Counted from the first letter of the stretch, positions 10,977-22,037 are shown. The stretch: DNA of 64,000 bases from Gautieria morchelliformis (GCA_015179125.1 WHVA01000147.1:162145-226144), one strand, 5' to 3'. Numbers and translations are program-made. Notes: generated by a model from the sequence alone, not told the origin.

Positions 10977-12941
10977 ATGGCCCGTCAAAAGGGCAAAGTA
11001 ACCACCAAACCACCCGGGGAGCCGCCTCCCAGCAAACCGAAAACCCGTGAGGGGGACGTGGTAGATCCCTCACACATAGTCGAGGGACGTCGATCCAGGA
11101 CCCCTTCCAGTCATTTACTCCAGTCAAGTGACGCAAAACCGGTCTCCAAGCTGGCAACCGGCTCAGAGACAGTGAGGATACCATCTTAAGCCCCCTCCAG
11201 TTCGTCCCTCTACTGCTCCCAAGGCCGCGACCGCTGATCCCAAGGCCATGACCGCTGCCCCTGCCCCCGCGCCCGCCGCGACCGCTGCCCCTGTCCCCAC
11301 CCCTGCCGTGACCGCCGCCCCTGCCCCTGCCCCCACCCCTGCCCTACCCCTGGCCCTGTTACTACTGCGGCGCTCAGTACGATTCTAGAGGAACAGGAGT
11401 CCCAAATCGAAACTGATGCGGATGATGAGGATCTTTACATGGACCACCCCTCAGTGAGCAGTGACAAAGATCTATTTTCAGGTCTCGAACCCTTGGACGT
11501 CGAACTCCCGGCTCCATCTGACCAGTCGTCAAAGGCTAGAGTGGCGAGAAAGGTTGGCAAAGGAGCAAGCAAGGCAGCAGTTGCCTTGCCTCACAGTATG
11601 TTTCTTATTCTCACTTTTTTTCTGCACACTAACAATTTATATACAGCTATTAAGTTTAGTATCCCCTTCCGTTTCGGACTCAAACAGCTCATATGGCGTA
11701 CACACCATGTCGAGCCGACAACGACCATAGCCGACCTGAAGGAGACCATTCACCTCATCCTCGGCCTGGATGCGATACCAGCCGTGAAGCGCCCTCCCCT
11801 TGTTACGCATATCAAACACGATCTGGCCAAGCTTTGTTTCGCTCTCGACACTGACGATGACTGGGAGGCCCTTAAGACGAATGGAGGAAACGGGCAGCAA
11901 AACGGGGTGAAGATAACTGCATTGAGATTGTAACTGGTCCTAAAGTAAGTTTTTATTTTCTTTTGTTCTTCTACAGCTAAATTTTTGATAGTTTTTTGAC
12001 TTTCTGGAGGAGGCCATTGTGGCACACGCTGCATCCTCTAAAGGAAAGGCCAAGGCCAAGGCCAAGCCTGCCGTTAACCCCTTTCTTCCGGACGACGCAG
12101 CCATTGAGTCTGAGTCGGTGGCAAAGCTAGGTGCAGCTGGTCAGCGCGATTCCAGGAGGAACTCGGGAAGCTCAGGGAAGCCTGGTCCTGTGACCAGCAC
12201 CCCAAGTCAATATGTATGGCGCGTGTATTGAGGGGCCACCACAAGGTACTGAACTTCGAGGGCGAACTTTCCTGGGTATTAGAGCTCGTAAGGTTTTCTC
12301 TGATCTCTTTTTTATTTCATGTGCTAACATTTTAATAGATAGGTGGTACAAGCGGCGTGGACATCAACACCCCTCCCAAGATTGAGTATTTCAAGTTCTT
12401 CCACACCCAAGATGGCGGCAGTGCCCCAGTCCTTCGTCGAGGTGGCGCACGGCATTATAGCGAGCCACCCACTAGCATGCATCGTGACGCCGCTCCTCCT
12501 GTTATGCCTGCCATTCCCCCCATCTACATCAATTTCCCTGCCGACATCTTTCAGCATCTCCAGGCATCTCACCACTCTCGTCCCAAATGGGGCCGCTCCC
12601 CATCACCCAGTGATCGTGTGGCAAGTCCGGACGACAATGCACCAGTGGACGACTCGCCTACCCCCACCATCGGGGAGTGGATCATGCACTTGGAGATGCA
12701 GCGCCTCGCATACAAGAGGTGGGACTTTCTGCAACAGAAGTTTGCCGAGGAAGAGTCAATGGATATGCTCATTAGCAGCCTCGCGAGACTATCGCTTGCG
12801 AACTTGAAGGTTGGGTATAGTCTCAAGATGGTTGATGCAGTGTTTACCTTGGAACAGCTTGAAGTGGCGGGGAAGCGGTATGGTTTTGCGGTAGGTGCTC
12901 AGGATGATGACAGGCAGAGGTCCAAGAAAGCCAGATATTAG
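10977..12941 (+). pseudogene. Multi-exon gene of an uncharacterised basidiomycete family
   Basis: Starts MARQKGKVTTKPPGEPPP. It runs through an Ala/Pro-rich low-complexity block (11217-11370, frame lost at 11187), an acidic stretch, then after an intron (about 11596-11645, gtatgt...tatacag, branch-like ctaac) a conserved-looking segment: IPFRFGLKQLIWRTHHVEPT, then TIADLKETIHLILGLDAIP. A second intron-like gtaagt...ctacag lies at 11946-11977. A further frame encodes EELGKLREAWSCDQHPKS. After an intron ending in tttaatag near 12340 the last exon has VDINTPPKIEYFKFF, Pro-rich sequence and a C-terminal helical region, ending at 12941. I recall similar proteins as hypotheticals expanded in mushrooms, but I know no function. 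Frame breaks suggest decay. Confidence 0.45.
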
Positions 12942-13523
12942 ATGTTTTGGTAATACATTTTGATACAGCACAAACCTGTGACTTGGTATTTAGATGAAAA
13001 TATCAGTTGGGGCTTTCAGGGAATGAGTGTGATGATGTGCACCTTGGTACATGATATATGCATGAAAAGAAAAAAATAAATAATAATAATATAAAAATAA
13101 ATAAAAATAAATAAAAAATAAATAAAAATAAATAAAAAATAAATAAAAATAAATAATAAATAAATAAAAATAAATAAAAAATAAATAAAAATAAAAAGCT
13201 GCGTCTGTCAGCGTTCGGCATCAGCCACATGACTAAGTTGACGAGGATCAGTGGAAAGGATCTCCTAAAGCTTTCACTTTTGGAGCAGTGTAGAGTATCA
13301 AGTAATAGTAGTAAAAGTGTTGCAAGCTAAGTCATACAGTGATAAAATAGTATATATGCAGGCACTTGGCAAGGAGTTCACTGTCTCTGTGCCGGTCTCC
13401 TGAGGCAGCCAATTGGTATGTTCATCCAGGGAGCTATTATCAGGATTCCCAGATAGAGTCTGAAGAAATCATTATCCCTGGTGGTCTTGTAGGATCATGG
13501 ATAACGTAGCGGTTGGTTATGGA
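12942..13523. repeat. Spacer with AAAAT/AAAT microsatellite
   Basis: Bases 13064-13198 are a run of ATAAATAAAAATAAAT-type units, almost pure A/T. The ORF called across it on the minus strand (repeating FLFIFYL) is a translation of the microsatellite and not a gene. The rest of the spacer shows nothing recognisable. Confidence 0.85.
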
Positions 13524-13531
13524 GTTGCTCA

Positions 13532-14059
13532 TAGGGCTCCACACCGTGCCGTACAACCACGGCTGTATGGTGCCATATTATGGCCATGGCACCTGTATCG
13601 TCAAGGGTCTGTGTGTGCTGCCGACGGTATGGTATATGGTATGCAATGGGAAAACCCCGAAAACCTTGTAGCCGAGCCCAAAAATACATCCGCCGATGGG
13701 CGCTACTGCTGGTAGGCAGGCCAGATTTACGTGGCGCTCATGCTCCAATTCACCCCCTGCTGACATTCCGCCACGCGTGCACACACCGTAGCGAGCAGCT
13801 GGGTGTGGTATTATCAATATAGTTTTGCTGCCGGTCGCATGCAGTAAGGAATTCTCATAACTGCTCTAAGTTTAGGCCAAGCTATAATAGATCAGCCACA
13901 TGAATCCGTCAACCATAATACGGACAGTACCGTACCTGTACTGTACATACCGTCAGAGGGGTGAGGTGTTGATCTATGGACAGTATACAGTCTGCCATAT
14001 CTGTCAACTTGCTGTACATTATATGGCCGTAGCTGTAATACGGACGGTGTGCAGCCCTA
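13532..14059. mobile_element. hAT-type MITE, TSD GTTGCTCA
   Basis: A 528-bp element with terminal inverted repeats TAGGGCTCCACACCGT (left) and TAGGGCTGCACACCGT (right, reverse complement). It is flanked by perfect 8-bp duplications GTTGCTCA at 13524-13531 and 14060-14067. TAGGG ends and 8-bp duplications are features of hAT transposons. The interior shows imperfect inverted similarity between 13525-13640 and 13930-14060 and has no transposase. FAS2-like coding abuts the right-hand duplication. Confidence 0.85.
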
Positions 14060-14068
14060 GTTGCTCAT

Positions 14069-14870
14069 GGCCTTCATCTTTGCAAATTCACATGATCCCT
14101 CTTTGACAAAATCATTGAAGCCTCCGGCAAGCATGACTTTGACTTTACTGCTAATTATGCAATGTCAAGGGATTGCAGAGCCATTACACTGAATATATTT
14201 CAATGATATGTGCACCAGACTTCAAACCCAACATTGTGTTCTGCATGACGGGTGCCTAAATTATGTTCCTAGGCAATCCCATTGCCTGACAGGTGCTTAT
14301 ATAAATGGCCGGAACCAAGTACATGCAAGTGAAACAGGCCCATGCGCAGCCTCCCCTCTGCAGTGTTGACTATCACTGAGGAGGTGAGTTTATTAGTGTA
14401 TCTTCGTAAAATAGGTAGCTTTCCCTTATATTACTAGTGTTGATTATAGAACACTAAATAGTCTCCTGAAGGTTCCATCCATTGAACTACTGGTCTATAA
14501 TATTCCACTGTGTCCATACCGAGTTACTACATGAATATGCTGAATCTATCCATATATACAAGAACATACCAAGCACCAATGGGAATCTTGATAGGACCTG
14601 CAGGCCAAAGCAGAAGCATATTACCTCGCTACAGTATTGATAAAGCTGTCCCATAAGCATCGGTATGCATTGATCAAAGGCTAGCATAAGAGCACAGATG
14701 TCTCCTGTAGTATACCCTTCTGTACTTCAAGCTCCTCCCTACAATATTTGAACATGGTGGCAATGCTAGCCATTCCTCTCATACCACCAATACTGGACAC
14801 AACTTCAGAGGGATGAACATATTTGTACAGCTTATATGGGTCAGTGATCCTGGACATAATCAGTACATAT
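14069..14870 (-). pseudogene. FAS2: Fatty acid synthase alpha, ketosynthase-region fragment
   Basis: Minus-strand translation gives ITDPYKLYKYVHPSEVV, GGMRGMASIATMFKY and EELEVQKGILQET (14870-14710), then FINTVA and GPIKIPIGAW (about 14660-14580). After an unrelated stretch it resumes with MALQSLDIA and KVKVMLAGGFNDF, KEGSCEFAKMKAMSN (14185-14060). These are consecutive parts of the ketoacyl-synthase domain of fungal type-I fatty acid synthase alpha. Stops, frameshifts and the 390-bp interruption (14190-14580) show it is dead. The expected cysteine segment falls in the gap. A MITE abuts its downstream end. Confidence 0.7.
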
Positions 14871-15404
14871 TACATGTATGGGTGGTTTCTGCCTTTTTTG
14901 GATGAACATGTCGTGTTGTCTTCCTTGTGTCAGGTGATTTGTGTACCACAGCATGCGGTGTTGGCATATTTTCTGCTTTTGTCAACAGTCTTACTGCCAC
15001 ACCTTCATCACCTCATGTGGGTGGCTTTACCATGTGGCTGCTCCTCGTGGTGGCATACTTAGCCATACCAGCAGCACCTAGGTGCATTACCAGCAATGCA
15101 GACACCTCAGCTCTGGTCTGTGGGGCTGGAGGCTATGTGGGGGCCGTGAGGCCCATGTTGGTATGTTGTCTTCATGAACATACTGTTCTGAGAGCAGAAG
15201 TGGCCAGATGGGAAGCAGAAGCAGAACTGGAGAGGAGGGCATCCCCTGATAATCCTTGCTAATCTATCCTAGCACAAATACTGAGCTGACAAACACACTA
15301 TTCATTGCACCATCACATAAAGCATCATATAACAAGTATGCTGTACAGTTACACATTATAACAACAAATATTGTCACAATGTTTCTACAGCAGGATACTT
15401 ATTT
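14871..15404. other. Spacer between FAS2 fragment and Tc1 gene
   Basis: No recognised gene. The 111-residue plus-strand frame at 14927-15262 has no family resemblance I can name. CACACTATTC at 15295 recurs inverted at 16699-16708 (GAATAGTGTG) and may mark the inverted repeats of the Tc1 element. Confidence 0.4.
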
Positions 15405-16629
15405 TTACAAATACCTTGAATGTGTCATCCAGCCCTCGCAATGCTCTGCAGTAATGGTGGCAAGGGCACTGTGAAAGAACAATAGTACAGAACCTTGGTC
15501 TTTAGCATCAACCGCCTGCCAAAAGGTATCCCCATGATGCCTGAGGTAAGATTTCAGATATGAAAAGGCTTCTTCAATTGGGTTGAGGTCCGGTGAATAA
15601 GGCGGCAAGTAGTATAGCTGTACACCACTGTTAAAATGCTTAGCCTCCGTTGAAACATAAAAAACAACAGTAAATGACTTACCGCTCCTGGCAAATTTCT
15701 GAGACTTCTGCTGCATGGTGAATAGCGCAATTGTCCATGACAAGCACACTGCGGCGCTCAGGCCATGGGTCCATATGAGGCATGAGGTTGGTGATGAACT
15801 GGATAAACGAGGCTGAATCATAAGCCCCTTCCCGCACATCCGAGTATATTATACCCTCTGCACTAAGGGCCGGTAAGAGAGAATACCTATATAATCCAAA
15901 TGAATCAACAGTAGATGCACAAAGGAATATACACTCACCCAGTACCTCGTACAAACTTAGCTTTCACTGAAGCTCTCTTTCCCTTGGGAGCCCATCCATT
16001 CAGACGATATGTGGTGCGACAATCAATACGGCTCTCATCAATAAACACAAGACGCTCCAGGGACTCATGACCAATTTTGAAACCAAATAGAGTGCGCAAA
16101 TTTTCATTGCGCTCGGCAGCGACCTTGGACAGCTGTGGAAAGCATGAGTAGACTAGAAGAGGGCGAAGCATTAGAACATACCTTTTTGTGGGTGAGACCA
16201 AGGTCTGTCATTGTGTCCCATAAGATGCTGATTCCAACTGTTATCCCATACAGGCGCTGCATGATTGTTTGTATCTCGTCCAAGTATAGGTCAGGGAACT
16301 GCTCTGTAAGCCGAAGAAGAAACTACAGTAATATACAAAGTGAGAAAATATGATCATCTTCACTCTGTAGTGGAAATGCTTACCTCCATTTCCTCTGGAG
16401 TCATAATCTTCCTTCTATTTCCCGTCTTTCCATGTCCCTGCATAACTACCTCACCAGTAGTACGCCACAATTGGAGGATGCGCTCAACAACACGTTTTGA
16501 CATGTTCAGATCAAGTGCGATGTCATCGATCTTCTTCTCCCGCGTGAACCGTTGGTAAATTACACGCTTCCGGAGGTCTTCAGAGTACGTTTGATGCTCC
16601 CTTTGGTGTTCATGCAGGTAGCGAGGCAT
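15405..16629 (-). CDS. Tc1/mariner-type DDE transposase, five exons
   Basis: Joining exons 16629-16384, 16322-16182, 16132-15939, 15886-15683 and 15627-15405 gives 335 residues with no stop or shift. Introns of 61, 49, 52 and 55 bp all start GT and end AG. Start: MPRYLHEHQ, chosen because it opens the helix-turn-helix region (EDLRKRVIYQRF, DDIALDLNMSKRVVERIL). Catalytic residues are D in VFIDESR, D in VLVMDNCAIHH and E in YSPDLNPIEEAF; the last two are separated by 34 residues, giving DD34E. The protein cuts and pastes its element at TA sites. C-terminal HYxx end is short but open. Possible inverted ends are at 15295 and 16708, though I cannot fix a TA duplication. This looks like one of the few intact genes in the window. 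Confidence 0.85.
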
Positions 16630-16644
16630 CCAGTACAAGTACAA

Positions 16645-17119
16645 GTATGTAATATCACGTGAGCGTCACGTGTCACGTGACGTGTTATGCATCAAAGAGA
16701 ATAGTGTGTGCAGAGATAGGAAGTCCAGGTAGCCCTGAAAAAATACGTTACATGTAATTATTGTAAATATACGTTATATACAATAGTTTAGAGTGTTACA
16801 ATCAGCATTTATGGCATTGTAGAAAGTAAAAGGCTGGAAAGGTGCTCAATTAGTATGCAGCCCTCCCCCTTCCCTAAACCATTCAGTATACAATTCCATT
16901 AGATTTCAAACATTTATACATGTATATTACTCTAGCCTGAGAATGCTACATCCTCTGCTTATGCTATATTGGTATCATAATGGTGCATATAAGCCTATTT
17001 TTTCGAATATTAGAATCTGCATAATAAGCTATATATCTTGTACTAAATGGTAGATACTATATCATATATAGTTATTACAAAACATCAGGTCTTATTATCC
17101 ACTAGTTATCGAGGTATAC
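16645..17119. other. AT-rich spacer with clustered CACGTG sites
   Basis: No gene. Just upstream of the Tc1 start, 16656-16684 packs overlapping CACGTG/GTCACGTGAC palindromes, the core bound by bHLH factors; these may be promoter elements or chance. The rest is AT-rich. Confidence 0.4.
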
Positions 17120-17344
17120 ATGTTTCTTTCTGAACAGCTGTCACGGAGTCAAAATTCAGACTCCACCTTATGTACCCGGAACAGCTGTAATGGATACATC
17201 AGACAGGTGATCGTTCACGAGCTCGGATCTACCAAACCCATGTCCCCATATAAACGATGCAATCCTGAAGATGGTCCCTTCCTTCCCGCCGCCCCTTCTT
17301 CTTCTTCTTCTGACACCAAACCGACCGCCGGACCTTCCAAAAGA
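17120..17344 (+). pseudogene. 5' part of an ORF split by the copia element
   Basis: Open frame (MFLSEQLSRSQN ... PAAPSSSSSDTKPTAGPSK) that runs into the copia TSD at 17340-17344. If the element and one TSD copy are removed, the frame continues at 21855 without a stop for about 60 more codons. Low-complexity Ser/Pro content; no family recognised. It may be a real host exon or a chance ORF. Confidence 0.35.
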
Positions 17345-17568
17345 TGTGGAACGAAGGAGTAATAATAAGATTGGTATTCTATGATCTATACAAGATCTTC
17401 TGTCCTTATATATTAAATGTGATGTTCCTATATTACCAATCCTTCGAGCTGATGCTGTGCCGATGCCATGCCGGTGCACCAGCATCCCGGGGTCGAGAGC
17501 GATCTCGAACCTCCGGCTAAGTGCGTGCCGGCTCTGCCTCGGCTGTATCATTGTCCCAATTACTAACA
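17345..17568 (-). repeat. Copia 3' LTR
   Basis: On the minus strand it begins TGTTAGTAATTGGG and ends CGTTCCACA. The purine tract GATGAGGGGGAG (complement of 17569-17580) abuts it and serves as PPT. The final codons of pol, to the TAG at 17517-17519, lie inside this LTR. Confidence 0.95.
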
Positions 17569-20500
17569 CTCCCCCTCATCGAGAAGTCCCTTCGGTAAAA
17601 TCCTAATTTCCCTAATAGATACCTATGTTGGTGCAAGTCCAGTCCCTTTGTAAATATGTCCGCTACGTTCTCCTTCGTCGGTACATACGTAAGTGATGCC
17701 TCGTGAGAGGCCACTTTCTCACGGATGAAGTGATATGCAACATTGATGTGTTTGGTACGCGCATGGTACGTTGCGTCATGCGATAGTGTAATGGCGCCTA
17801 GATTGTCTGATCGAAGTGATGTGGGCTGGGCTTGATCTATTCCTAGCTCCTCGATGAAGCGCCTCAGCCAGATCAATTGCTTGGCGCCCTCGGTGAGTGC
17901 CATGTATTCGGCCTCCGTAGTAGATAATGCGATCATTCGCTGCTTCTTCGAGCTCCATGCAATGGCTCCCCCTCCTAGTATAGCTACATAGCCACTAATA
18001 GACAGTGCATCGTTTCTATTAGCATAATCTGAGTCGACGAATATTTCAAGGTCGAGACCAGCGTCTCGTCGGAAGGTTATGCTGTCATCACGTGACCCCT
18101 TGAGGTACCTGAGCGCGTGCTTGATCGCCGTCCAGTGTTCGGCTCGGTAAGTAGTAGTGAATTGGCTCAGATGTTGTACGGTAAAGGCCAAATCAAGTCG
18201 TGTGCTGAGTGCTGCATACATTAGCGATCCGATTGCTTTAGCATAGGGTACTTCGGCAGTTGGACCTGTTGAGTCCATAGGTGTCGTGAGTTTGATCATT
18301 TTATGCAGAGGTGTAGATACGGAATGTGCCGTAGCCATGTTGAATCGATCGAGTATGATGTCGATGTAATGTCCTTGAGACATGATCAGTGTTCCCTCAT
18401 CCCTATTCCTCTCAACTCTAATTCCCAATATTTTCTTCATTTCTCCTAAATCTGTTAAAGGGAATTTTCCATGAAGCTCCCCCTTGAGCTTAACCATCCC
18501 TCCTTTGGAATCAGCAAATAGTCCGAAGTCGTCCACATATACTGATATGACTTCGATTGAGTCCTTATCTTGTCTGATGTAGACGCATTCATCGGCTGTG
18601 CTTTGATGGAAGCCGAGATCGAGTAGTAATTTGCGTAAGCGCTGATGCCAAGCTCGTCCCAATTGCTTGAGTCCGTAGAGTGCTCTGTATATTCTTAGAA
18701 CGCGTCCAGATCCATCATCAAAACCGTCGGGCTGACGCATGTAGATCTCCTCATCTATGGTTGAATTGAGATAGGCGCCTTTGACATCCATCATTTCGAT
18801 TTCCCAATCGAGTGTGTTTGCGATGGCTAATAGAACACGTAGTGAATCGAATTTGACCACGGGTGAAGTTATTTCGTAGTAATCCATCCCTGGCCTCTGT
18901 GTGAATCCTTGAGCCACAACCCTTGCTTTAGCCTTATCGAATTGCCCATCCGGTTGCGTTTTGACGGCGTATACCCATCGGCAACTGATAGCTACTCGTC
19001 CAGGTGGTAGTTCTGTTAATTCCCATGTTCCTAATGTCTTGTGTTGATCCATTTCAATTTCCATCGCTTTTTCCCAGATCGGCGCATCATCACGTGATAC
19101 CGCCGCTCTGTAATTCTCAGGTTCAGTGACGATTTCTCTTGTTATGTAAACCTGCTCAGTGCGTCCTGAATCATTCAGTTTCCGATAATCTGGTCTTTGA
19201 GTGATACGCGCGCTCCGTCGAATCTGTGGAGCTGGCGCTTGTTCAGGTGGATCAGGAACGGGCGTTGTCTGGGGTGATGACATCTGTGGGGTAGATGTGA
19301 TCAGGTCCGGCACATGGTCGCGTGGTGAGTGCTCCCCCTCGAGCGGTGCCGTGTCGTCATCGTCGTTATCTGGGATAGGGTAGAGTCGATTGTCATTTTC
19401 GTCAAATGTGATATTTCTTGAGATTTGAACGTGCTTTGAGGCTTTATTGTAATACCTCCAGGCTTTTGCATGTTCTGCTACTCCGACGAAGATATGTTCT
19501 TCTGCCTTTGGATCAAGTTTAGTTCGACGTTGATATGGCACCATAACCCAGCAATTTGTCCCGAATTCCTCTAGACGTGCTATGTTCGGCTTCTTGCCGA
19601 ATAGTGCTTTGAACGGCGTCACGTCATCTCCAAGCGCTCGTGTGGGTGATCGGTTTTTGATATAGCACGCGTAAGCCACAGCCTCGGGCCAGAGTATTTT
19701 TGGCAGGTTCTTGGCAAATATCATTGCCCGTGCGTGCTCGAGTAAGGTCCGGTTGAGTCATTCGGCAATTCCATTCTGCGCTGGGGAGTATGGAGCTGTG
19801 GTCTCCATGATAATGCCATATTTTGCACAAAATTCCTTGAAATTTTTATTGACATATTCCCCTCCATTGTCCGAGCGAAACCTCTTCAGTTTCTGACCTG
19901 TTTGGGTCTCGAGGAATGCTTTGTACGTCTCGAAGTGTTTGAGCGCTTCATCTTTGGTGTTCCCAAAATAGATTACAGTGTACCTCGATTTGATGTCCGT
20001 GAAAGAATAAAAGTATTTTTCACACGATGGTCTCTCGGTCTGGGCAGGCCCCCATACATCGGAGACTGTTAGGTCACCGACTTGTTCTACAGTGTCCTCG
20101 GCTCTTTTGGGGAACGGCTCCACATGCCGTTTGCCTTGTATGCATGCTTTGCATTGGCTCGGCTCGGTTGACTCGTCGATCTCAAGTCCAGTAACTAGGT
20201 TGTTAGATTTCAACAATTTTATGGAGTTTATATTGACGTGCCCTAGTATCCTGTGCCATTTGTCCCATGACCGTCCCTTTGCCGCTGCGGCAAAGTCCCA
20301 TGCCTCAATTGATCGAGTGACTCGTGCCTTCATACAGAACAGCCGCCCGCACTTCTGTCCCTGTGCGAAGGTAACTCCGGCGCGTGATTTAAATTCGACG
20401 CCGGTGCCTGAAAATGTGGCCGTGTTGCCCTTATCAGTTAGACGCCCTACGCTGATAAGGTTGTTCGGCGCATCCGGTGCATGCTTGACGTCACGTAGTT

Positions 20501-21572
20501 CGATCGTGTTCATCTTGGCGCCAATCTTGAATTCCATGTATATAGTGCCTTGGCCTTGTGTATGTAGTACCGCACCGGGTGATCCTTCAATTTCTGATGG
20601 TTCCTCGGCATAGCTAGCGAAATCGTTTCGGCTTCGAGCTATATGTGGTTGTGCCGCTGAATCGGCTAGCCAGTCGGATGCAGATATAGCACTGTATGCT
20701 ACCTCCTTAGATACAAATGCGAAGTCCTTTTCTTCCGCTTGTTTAACCATCTCTTTGTTCCCTGATTTGAACCACTTTGGTGCTTGGCCTTCCTTGCCGC
20801 CACCTTTCGCCCAACAGTCCTTCACGTAATGACCCTTCTTGCCGCAATTTCGGCATTTTCCCTTTGTTGCTCCTGAGTCATCTTTCTTGGGCCTGTGACG
20901 TTGTTGCACCTTAAGCACCGTCTGCCATGCCGATCCAGCTTTCCGTGCTCGATCCTCATTGAGGACCCGAGCTATTAATATATCAGCTGTCGTCCTGGCT
21001 CCACTGGCGTTTACTGCCGTAATAAACGCCGACCAAGAATCTGGTAATCATGTCAGCAACGTGTTCAAGAACTCGGTGTCACTGATGTAATGTCCCCGTG
21101 CATTCAGTTCCTGTTGAATGCCACAGAGCTTGCGTACGTGCTCCTCCATGTTTGCGCCGTCCTCGGCAAGGGTCCGGAAGAAATCTCTTCAGAGATTTAC
21201 AATCCCCACTGCTCCCTTAGATTCGAATATAGCTTGTAAACTAGTCCATACAGCAAATGCAGACATCGTCTGATTGATGTAAACTAGTTGTTCATTGGCG
21301 ACTCTGAGGCAAATCTCTTTTCTAGCTTTCTTGTCCTTCCTTCTCCAGTCGTCGATCTCCTGCTGCTCGGTTGCAGTGACGTTGTCGGCATCTGCCGGTC
21401 TTGGTTCCGTCTCCCTGCCAATAGCCACGTGCCACAGATCTAAGTCATCGAGTATCCACTCGAGCCGCTGGCGCCACGCCGCGTAATTGTCCCCGTTCAA
21501 GGGGTCGATCTTGTACGTGTTGTTGCTACTCGTCATCGTCGATCGGTATTGAGTTGGTGGAGTGTAGAGCAT
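17517..21572 (-). pseudogene. Copia gag-pol polyprotein with three TGA codons
   Basis: A single frame of 1351 codons, interrupted only by TGA at 21189-21191, 21048-21050 and 19758-19760. A likely start is the ATG at 21536 (MTSSNNTYKIDPLNG). Order: gag; zinc knuckle CRNCGKKGHYVKDC near residue 240; protease with WLADSAAQPHI near 300 (the usual DSG is DSA); integrase HHCC (HRILGHVN...CKACIQGK) near 440-480; core with VSDVWGP, SDNGGEYVN and YSPAQNGIAE (D, D, E); reverse transcriptase with VYVDDFGLF near 1010; RNase H with VDSDYANR and STTEAEYMAL to about 1300. The third TGA follows NGIAE, where this motif normally has Arg. The element could not make a full polyprotein without read-through or revertants. 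Confidence 0.93.
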
Positions 21573-21610
21573 AGTTGGAGTAAGCTAGGTCTGTAGTAGT
21601 TTAGTTATGG

Positions 21611-21625
21611 CTGGGGCCCATAACC
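21611..21625 (-). promoter_or_regulatory. Copia primer binding site (half-tRNA type)
   Basis: Directly inside the 5' LTR the minus strand reads GGTTATGGGCCCCAG. Its complement, CTGGGGCCCATAACC, contains the CAT anticodon-arm sequence of initiator tRNA-Met. Drosophila copia and a few yeast elements prime from such an internal half-tRNA fragment and not from the tRNA 3' end. Identity is inferred by matching remembered tRNA sequence. Confidence 0.65.
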
Positions 21626-21849
21626 TGTGGAACGAAGGAGTAAATAATAGACTGTTATTCTATGATCTATACAAGATCTTCTGTCCTTATATACTAAATG
21701 TGATGTTCCTATATTACCAATCCTTCGAGCTGATGCTGTGCCGATGCCGTGCCGGTGCACCAGCATCCCGGGGTCGAGAGCGATCTCGAACCTCCGGCTA
21801 AGTGCGTGCCGGCTCTGCCTCGGCTGTATCATCGTCCCGATTACTAACA
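21626..21849 (-). repeat. Copia 5' LTR
   Basis: Same 224-bp unit as at 17345-17568, with differences mostly near TAATAATAAGATTGG versus TAAATAATAGACTGT and four scattered transitions. Followed on the plus strand by the AAAGA duplication. Confidence 0.95.
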
Positions 21850-21854
21850 AAAGA

Positions 21855-22037
21855 ACCAAGAGGTAATGGCGAATTTCCTGTACAACAGTTTGTCAATTTA
21901 ACCCTGTTGCCCCTCTCGATGGAAACTAACCGTTCTGTATCAGTTTCGTTTTCTAGTCCCCTCGATCCGTGTACCGATTCGTTTTCCGTGCGGTTTGATA
22001 TGAAATGGTTCCCTCTAAGTTTTCTTGTACCTCTGTA
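21855..22037 (+). pseudogene. 3' part of the ORF split by copia
   Basis: Continues the 17120-17344 frame after the copia TSD: EPRGNGEFPVQQFVNLTLLP to a stop at 22035-22037. No known domain. The surrounding DNA (to about 22650) is AT-rich yet rich in CGA/TCG, unlike the GC-rich retroelements nearby. Confidence 0.35.

Larger units (their letters stand above)
17345..21849 (-). mobile_element. Complete Ty1/copia retrotransposon
   Basis: A 4505-bp element with 224-bp LTRs at both ends, a gag-pol frame on the minus strand, a PBS and a PPT. It is flanked by perfect 5-bp duplications AAAGA (17340-17344 and 21850-21854). By eye the LTRs differ at roughly ten positions, so insertion is not very recent. 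The order gag, protease, integrase, RT, RNase H is that of Pseudoviridae-type elements. Confidence 0.95.

Noticed and set aside
13003..13230. 75-residue minus-strand ORF with repeating FLFIFYL
   Set aside because: Translation of an AAAT/AAAAT microsatellite.
16656..16684. Functional bHLH promoter cluster
   Set aside because: The overlapping CACGTG words are suggestive, but no conservation or transcription evidence exists; left as a note in the spacer entry.
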